A stretch of DNA of 64,000 nucleotides from Pyxicephalus adspersus (lineage: Eukaryota > Chordata > Amphibia > Anura > Pyxicephalidae). The stretch lies in NCBI RefSeq assembly GCF_032062135.1, contig NC_092868.1, positions 51,173,053 to 51,237,052 of the forward strand, given 5' to 3'. Shown here one piece after another: positions 57,675 to 64,000 of the stretch. Below the pieces are notes generated by a model. It was not told the DNA's origin. It saw nothing but the letters and a program-made list of their open reading frames with translations, and did not search any database. How positions within the stretch are numbered: the first letter of the stretch is position 1; each line of letters starts with the position of its first letter. The position numbers were made by a program, and so were the translations under genes.

Positions 57675-59098
57675 CCCTTATTTTTAAGAAAAAGGTCAAA
57701 AGGCCAAATGATCTCCAAGGACAAATGCTGCAAATAGTAAGTGGTAGCTGTCTTAATATTATTTTAGAGAAAGACCTTTGATCTTCCTTTGGAAGTAGTG
57801 GCATCTCTGCTGTGGTCTGACACGTCCCCCATGAGTCAGTTAGAACTCTCCAGTCAGCAGGAAGTGTGACCACTGCAAATAGACTACTGCTTGCACACAG
57901 ATTCAGTACAGGTTTCTTTTAAAGGAATACTCAAGCTCCTATTTAACTCTATTACCCTAATAATCCTCCAGTGCAATGATTTGTTTGGTGAGTTTCAGTA
58001 AATCTGCTATTACCATACTAAACCAGCTAGAACTATTTTGCTTAGGAAATGCTTTTATAATAGAAGTATAAATTTAACGTGAGAATAACACACTTCTTTT
58101 TTGAAAATGTATTCAGCTAAAGTTAGTTTAAATAAATTTGCATAAAAGCACTTTAGAAGACTTTCGGAATAAAACATTTTATATTGTATTCTTCCGTGGC
58201 TAAAATTCAACACATTTTTATAACATATAAGCTTTCCAGGACTAGACTATAACTTGACAATTTTTTTTTTAGTTTTTTAGAAAAACAAGAGAATGGAATG
58301 TACCAATTAGCACATAACTAAATAGAAATGATGGTGAGGACTTGACTACTGACTTTTAATGAAAAAAAATTAAAGTTTATATATCATTGACAATTATATT
58401 TAGCTGGGGGTTTTTGAAGGGTCTTTTAAGGTCTACCCAACATCTGTATAAAAAAGCAGCAGTTCTGGTTGCAATACTGACCTGAAGCTGGCCTCAGCAA
58501 TACCACTTATCCACCAAAAGGTGTCCTCAGTTTTCCCCAGTATAATTCAACCTGGAAGACTGAGAACATACTGTGAGTACAGGGTATCCGGACAGGGCAT
58601 CTCCACTGCATCCAGTACTCAAATTGGTGATGCAAAGAATAGTTGTAACATCATCACATCAATACTACTTTTATGCATTATCGGGGACTAAGCACTGCCA
58701 TGATAAGATCGTTGTCACCTTTCCAATCTGAAGCCATTGGAAACTGTACATGTAAACTTTAAACACATGGAGAGCTTCCTGGGAGAAAAAGTGATTGCTG
58801 AGTGGGAGCCAGGAATTGGCCTGTAAACAGGCTCATTTATTGGAAGAAAGGACAGTAAAAGGTAGTCACTGTGGCCCTACTAAGCAGAATGTTGAGTCTG
58901 CAAACACGGCTTCCCTTGTGTACATAAATAATTAAATTTAAAGGTAAACAGATTTTTTTTTGTGTTTTTTTTTTTTTTATTTTATTAACATTTATATCTA
59001 AAAATTGGGACAGTAGATTGCTCTGAAACGTAATGATCTTTGGACAAACCAGTAAGTATAAATCTGTGTAAAATCCACACATATTGAAACAAAATCAT
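57675..59098. other. no gene seen
   Basis: AT-rich sequence with T-runs (58259-58270, 58962-58978). 57900-57990 has a ttttaaaggaatactcaagc MITE-like end. No coding signature. Confidence 0.3.
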
Positions 59099-59099
59099 G

Positions 59100-59520
59100 T
59101 TTTCTACTAAAACGCGTTTTATGAGCCACAGTTTTACGATCGGAAAATAATACGATGCGCGGTGTAAGCATAAAGTGTCGTTAAACAGATGCTGAGACCC
59201 TTTCTGTAGGCTAATTATCTGCCTTGTTTTACACCCGCAGCACGCGCGCCACAGACTCAGATCGTGGGTTGCATAACGATTGCGTGCCAGCAATTCCCAT
59301 CACATGTATGGGGCAAGTGGCTTTACAACACTTAGAAATAGCAGCCCCTCTAATGGATTTGGAAGAGACTGCGGTGTGATTTTGGAAGCCTGATCGTATA
59401 TTGTAGAATTTTTCAAAATGGCTAAATATTTATCATTTTACCTCCTTGCCTCTGCAATAGGAGAGTAACTCATATGCAAATCAGCAGCATGAATTACGAA
59501 TCTTTACCTGTCCCCCTCTA
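59100..59520. promoter_or_regulatory. CpG-rich candidate conserved noncoding element
   Basis: I count about 15 CpG dinucleotides between 59109 and 59286, far denser than the surroundings. Features include the palindrome aaaacgcgtttt (59109-59120), a gcgcgcc cluster and, further right, an octamer catatgcaaatcag (about 59471-59484). No repeat family was recognised. The minus frame at 58985-59293 (102 codons) has no family signature. Confidence 0.4.
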
Positions 59521-59554
59521 TGAGAATACACCGACTGCCAATATGCACAGTGGC

Positions 59555-59700
59555 CACTTTATTAGGTATGTGTACTTATTTACACAAATATCTAAACCTG
59601 GAATCATGTTGCAGCAAGCAGGACATGAAGTGTGCTGATGTGGTCAAGGACTACTGTGCAATCAGACATGAGGTGTTTGCAGCAGCTCAGAAATAACTGA
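59555..59700 (+). mobile_element. Tc1-like element, 5' end fragment
   Basis: cagtggccactttattaggt, acacaaatatctaa, ggaatcatgttgcagcaag and ttgcagcagctcagaaat follow the 5' end of a vertebrate DNA transposon family that I recall as Tc1-like. No transposase is recognisable. Confidence 0.5.
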
Positions 59701-59813
59701 CCTCCATGTGCTACATCTTTGTTTAGGCATCATCCAGGATCAGCATCTACTTTTTGGACTGATATGTGAGCTCAGAGATGGCGCTATGATGTAAATTCTG
59801 GTGTCTGTTTACC

Positions 59814-59821
59814 TCCTAGGC
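59814..59821 (+). repeat. target-site duplication, left
   Basis: tcctaggc, identical to 60178-60185. Confidence 0.85.
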
Positions 59822-60177
59822 CAGGGGTCAGCAAACTCCGGCCTTTAGGCCAGATATGGCCTAGCCGGTAGTTGGTTCCGACCTAACGCCCCCTGACTGA
59901 TCTAGTATACTGCCGGCCAAACTACAAACTACCAGAGCCGCTGGAGGCTGCATGTGGCTCTTGAGCCTTCATGTGGTGGCTCCCTTAACTATTTACCACG
60001 GCCGGCTTTAACACTTCCCTCTCCTCCCAATGCATTGTGAAGGAGAGGGATTTCCCATCAGGGGCGTTCCTGGTGGAGGGTGGGGCCATTAGGGCGGAAC
60101 TCGAGAGAAAGCCCAGCCTAGTGTGCACCGCCTACCCCTGAAATGGCCTAGTGGCCAAAAAAGATTGCTGGCCTCTG
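59822..60177. mobile_element. hAT-type non-autonomous element, 356 bp
   Basis: The left end CAGGGGTCAGCAAACTCCGG and the right end, read inverted as CAGAGGCCAGCAATCTTTTT, are hAT/Charlie-type terminal inverted repeats. It is flanked by a perfect 8-bp duplication (tcctaggc). The interior is GC-rich (gccggccaaactacaaac; gtggggccattagggcgg) and non-coding. It inserted into the older repeat at 59726-60260. Confidence 0.9.
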
Positions 60178-60185
60178 TCCTAGGC
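60178..60185 (+). repeat. target-site duplication, right
   Basis: tcctaggc, identical to 59814-59821. Confidence 0.85.
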
Positions 60186-60261
60186 TCTGTTCATAAATAT
60201 CTGACACAGATCATCTTGTTACAATGTTGCAGATTGATCATAAGGAGAGGAAACTAAGTAA

Positions 60262-61255
60262 GTGCTTCTCCCTGCCTGCAGCAGAAACATGACATTATTT
60301 TAGTCTAGGCAAGGTAACCTAAATGGAGTTTTCAAAAACAAAAATACCCTGAGAAATGCAGTTTACTAAAGCAGAAATCCTCTTAATAGCAATCAGGTAT
60401 TTAAATGCTCTAACATACTTGGTGTGTCCCTTTATGACTTCTAGGTGCATGTACCCTTCCAACAAAAGGCTGCAGCTGTAGATCAAACAGGAGCAGAAGG
60501 GAGAAAAATCGCACTGCATGAATCCTCAGAGCTGATTTTACACATTATAATGTGGTCAAACACATAAACAGCTTGCTGGATAAAGAGTAGAATAGATAAC
60601 CTGTCTCATCTGAATCTTTACTGATCATATGACCAGAAACTAAGACATTTGATCATATGATCTGTTAAAGGGGCGGATCAGAGTTTAAATCAACTGATCT
60701 TTAGAAGAGATCACATAACCACATGCCCAGGTTTCAGGGTTTTTCTTCCACTAAATGAGTTTCAGTGTAATCATAACGTTTTTACGGCATATGTCCATTG
60801 TAAAAAGTGTTTTTCAGAGTTTTACTTTAACGTAGCCGTGTAATTTGAACAGATGAACAGCGAGAGGGAAGTCCAAGAAAACAAAGAGATGCCCATTAAT
60901 AGATTTGTAAGCAGAAGTAAATATTGATCAGTTGTGAATCACACTGAGCTGTAAGAATGCAAAGAATATTTTCTCATTAAAGCAGGACCATCTGCATTGT
61001 TTTTTGTAAACTTACCGACAGACTATCATTAAATTAGATGTTTTCCTGCTAATAACATTATTTCCTACCTTGAAATGTACATTTCTTGTCCACCTAAGAA
61101 GCACTCTAACCTTGGAGGACACAAGTCAGAGATTGTACTGTCATAGGCATATGTTTTTGGTGTTTTGGGTTAGATAATGATCACCACTTCCTATATTTCC
61201 TCTCACCCATACCAGCTATCCCCTGCTTGGAACCAATAAGCACCTTCTATCTAGT
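60262..61255. other. no gene seen
   Basis: Mixed sequence. gatcatatga occurs twice (60626, 60653). 60830-61010 is repeat-free and may be conserved noncoding DNA. Confidence 0.3.
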
Positions 61256-61257
61256 AT

Positions 61258-61410
61258 AGTGAATATCAATCTTTTTAACATAGTTGACCCCTTGAAATAA
61301 CTTTCAGATCTTAAGGAAGCCCTGCTTTGTTTACTATATCCACAGCGCAGTACATTAGCATGGTGGTCAATGGTAAGAATGCCTTGTCCTTGGGAAGAAT
61401 GTCAATATGA
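61258..61410 (+). repeat. interspersed repeat family R, copy 3 (partial)
   Basis: aatctttttaacatagttga, cttgaaataactttcagatc, ttagcatggtggtcaatggt and aagaatgcctt match the first half of 27380-27690 in the same orientation. The second half is missing where the CR1 copy begins. Confidence 0.65.
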
Positions 61411-61418
61411 GCATAGCT

Positions 61419-62415
61419 TACATAGTTACATAGTAGGTCAGATTGAAAAAAGACATAAGTCCATCAAGTTCAACCACTAGAGAAATAAACATATCCCAGA
61501 TATAAAACCCTATGGGCATAGCTGATCCAGAGGAAGGCAAAAAACATGGTACAATTTGCTTCAACAGGGGAAAAAAATTCCTTCCTGATTCCATGAGGCA
61601 ATCAGATGTTCCCTGGATCAACAGTCACTGTTAACTTTACTTTAAATCCTTAATCCCCAGTTATATTCTGTGCTTCTAGAAATCATCCAACTTTTTCTTA
61701 AAGCAATCTATAATAGTTCTTCCTATTCCTACTTCCTGAGGGAGCTGATAACACATTTTCACAGACCTTACAGTGAAGAATCCCTTCCTTATCTGGAGCC
61801 TAAACTTCTTTTCCTCCAGAGGCAGAGTGCCCTCTTGTTCTTTGTAATGATCTCAAAGTGAATAATCAGGAAGACCATATATATTTATACAGGGAGATCA
61901 TATCCCCCCTTAAATGTCCCTTCTCAATGGAGAATAGATTCAGTTCAGCTAATCTCTCCTCATAGCCGAGCTCCTCCATTCCTTTTATTAGTTTAGTTGC
62001 CCTTTCCTGCACTCTCTCCAATTCCACAATGTCATTTTTGCAAACTGGTGCCCAGAACTGGACTGCATATTCCAGATGAGGTCTGACCAATGCTTTGTAC
62101 AGGGGCAGGATAATGTTTCCATCTCTGCAGTCTATTCCTCTTTTAATACAAGAAAGTACTTTACTAGCTTTAGATATTGCACCTTGGCATTGCGTGCTGT
62201 TATTAAGTCTATGATCTACCAGAACCCCCAGGTCCTTTTCCAATTCTGACCCCCCACCCCCCAACTGTATTCCCCCTAGACAGTATGAAGCATGCATGTT
62301 AGCCCCAAGTGCATAACTTTACATTTATCTATATTAGTTGTCATGTGCCACTTGGCTGCCCAATCAAACTGCTTGTAGATTATAGACATCCTGTATGGAC
62401 TTTATTCCATTACAT
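61419..62415 (-). mobile_element. CR1-type LINE, longest copy (3' ~1 kb)
   Basis: The minus-strand 3' end terminates in the tandem octamer tatgtaac (61419-61434), as in CR1-like LINEs that end in short 3' repeats. Upstream come the 3' untranslated part shared with 233-670, then the reverse-transcriptase C-terminal region (61866-62297). CR1-like sequence continues to about 62415. The 5' portion, with the endonuclease and most of the RT, is absent. Confidence 0.85.
61866..62297 (-). pseudogene. CR1 reverse-transcriptase C-terminal region
   Basis: A 143-codon frame contains EKDLGVLVDHRLN, SCIKRGIDCRDG, LPLYKALVRPHLEYAVQFW, ELERVQERATKLIKG, YEERLAELNLFSIEKGHLRG and ends after DMISLYKYI. This is the thumb/post-RT region of CR1/L2-clade LINEs, downstream of the FADD-type catalytic box, which is not here. 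Just upstream (about 62300-62320) the family frame continues in another phase, consistent with a one-base deletion. Non-functional. Confidence 0.9.
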
Positions 62416-64000
62416 AGTTTGAATAGCTTGAATAAGTGAAACAAGCATGAGGAGATCTCATTGGAAAAATATATTTATAATGTTATAATAGTGTGCCTAA
62501 AAGGAAACGAGGAATCCTGGTACAACTACTGAACCACTTCAGACATTTTATGTGACTGTTGGAATACTATGCATACCATTGTGCACCCATTAAACCAGGG
62601 CAGACTCCCTATATCACTGCCAGAATAATGTAGATCCAGAGCTTCAAAGTGCTACCAGATGACTGCAGATTCCTCATGTGTCTGCTAGACCACTCCATTC
62701 TTCATCATAAATGTGCAAGACCACTGTAAACACCATCATGTATTCACCAGACTCCATCAAGCCAGACTCTTGCATACTCCATCAATTTCGACCAGACTTC
62801 AAACCTGCCAGTACCACCATGTTTAGGTGGGCTTTTTACTTTGACCTTTTCTTTAAGGAAAATGCAAATGTTTTTGAAAGCAGACAGAACTTGGACACAA
62901 CAAACAAAGAAAAAATTTAGAGTAAACCAAAGGCGAATAGATTTACTAGAGAAAAAAAGCCGAGACCTGTAACGGGTATAAAATGTGACAAAAAGGTGAA
63001 TTTGGCCTTCAGAAGCGAGGACAAATATCCATCTGAAGTAAGATCTTCCCAGTTGGTTAGCTGAGGTGACATGTGCATAGATTTGATATACGGCACCATT
63101 TAATACCTTTCAATACTGCAGTGTTCATATGTGCATAGCATGGCCTTGAGCGGGAAGCTCTATAGTTTTAATGCATTCTCACAGTGGGGCTTACTGTACC
63201 TTCGTACAGCGACATCTGTTAGGAAGGGTAACAGATGCATTCATTTATTCTTCGAGAGGGAACAGGGGAGCTCAACAATATATTTTTGGGGGATGAATAC
63301 CTTGATGTTAAGGCTCACAAAATAACCATGACTTTAGATGATGAACACACAATTTAAAGAATCATAACTGTTTGTTTACTGCCTTAAAGTGAAAATTTCA
63401 GTAGCTTTACAAGTTTTGGCATGCCATAATATACAACAGTATTCTTAAGCTCCAGGTCACGTCAAGTCATCCGTTTACTGCAGACAAGCATGTCCACAGT
63501 CTCCTCTTCCCCAGAGACCAAACTGCCCCCAGCTATCTGAAGCCCTACCTTCCATCCACCGCTTTGGGTAGACAGGAAGTGACATCACTATTGTTTGCAA
63601 CTACCAGTGTTGACTGGAAAGGGCATATGGCCGTAGCTGCCAGATCTCTGTAACCAAATATCCTACAAAATATCCTATAGGGGATCTAATTTAGTTTTTA
63701 TGCACTTTGGGGGGCACACAGACAACCGTATTTATTTTTAAAGTAGTATTTATTTTTAAGTATGTTATAGTAGATTTTGTTCTCTTTTCTGATCTAATTT
63801 TACTTTTTTAGTGGGGCCTGACATCAAAGGCTTCATGGTTAATCTCTATCTTTTGCAATTCCATGGTATGCACTGTTCAATGAAAGCGGCTTTTCTGGTC
63901 AGCATTTGCATTGGCCAAGGCAGTTAGGAGGCCTTAGCCACAAGGTAAACAAACCTCAAGTGCCAGTACCAAAGTTTCTGGTTCGCAAAAGAAAAAGCTG
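62416..64000. other. no gene seen to the window end
   Basis: AT-rich sequence. 63540-63700 (gacaggaagtgacatcacta) looks like an old repeat. Minor open frames (62711-62920, 63131-63325) have no family signature. Confidence 0.3.

Larger units (their letters stand above)
59726..60260 (+). repeat. interspersed repeat split by a hAT insertion
   Basis: The left part (59726-59813) carries ttaggcatcatccaggatca and gcatctactttttggactga. The right part (60186-60260) carries ttgttacaatgttgcagatt. Together they follow the uninterrupted relative at 47458-47595. Confidence 0.6.

Noticed and set aside
62416..64000. endogenous viral sequence near the window end
   Set aside because: No retroviral or other viral domain, LTR or primer-binding site was seen here or elsewhere. 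The only reverse-transcriptase sequence is CR1.

Overview
The window reads as vertebrate nuclear DNA, most likely from an anuran amphibian. It is AT-rich and CpG-poor, and it has no operon-like gene packing. It carries repeat types I associate with frog genomes: a tRNA-derived SINE whose tail contains the cagcgctgcgtaatatg motif followed by an AAT run, 3' ends of a CR1-type LINE, palindromic MITEs ending in TTTATTAAAGCTCTCC-like sequence, and many short elements starting at TTAA with AAAGNGGAACC-like ends. The anuran assignment rests on remembered repeat families and not on a database search.

I find no convincing protein-coding exon, tRNA, rRNA or other RNA gene. The only recognisable coding sequence is transposon debris. 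There is a CR1 reverse-transcriptase C-terminus at 61866-62297 (minus), a Tc1/mariner transposase C-terminus at 45475-45612 (plus), and a frameshifted hAT transposase C-terminus at 48767-48894 (plus). Long open frames elsewhere come from a 30-bp minisatellite, a polypyrimidine tract and TA runs.

Layout. 0-8 kb: CR1 3' end, a MITE split by a SINE tail, a full-length-looking SINE (3117-3436), a palindromic MITE. 8-14 kb: a perfect 21-bp hairpin, a 474-bp TTAA-flanked MITE, an X-box-like motif pair and the 30-bp minisatellite (12731-13308). 14-28 kb: mostly unique sequence, three old interspersed repeats, a ~480-bp polypyrimidine tract and several blocks that look like conserved noncoding elements (CNEs). 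31.2-32.4 kb: a 1.15-kb TTAA-flanked mobile element packed with inverted repeats and ending in four tandem ~95-bp hairpin units. 34-54 kb: SINE tails, MITEs, a (GATA)14 tract, Tc1 and hAT fragments, a 32-bp perfect palindrome and a pair of 112-bp near-identical inverted copies at 41.5 and 52.2 kb. 54-64 kb: old repeats, a CpG-rich patch, a Tc1-like 5' end, a hAT element with a perfect 8-bp target duplication, and the longest CR1 copy.

The overall picture is a gene desert or a very large intron. Repeat-free, compositionally balanced blocks of 200-500 bp alternate with transposon debris. This pattern is typical of regulatory territory around developmental genes, but the locus cannot be named from this sequence alone. 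I saw no new multi-gene system. The most unusual structure is the hairpin-array element at 31225-32375.
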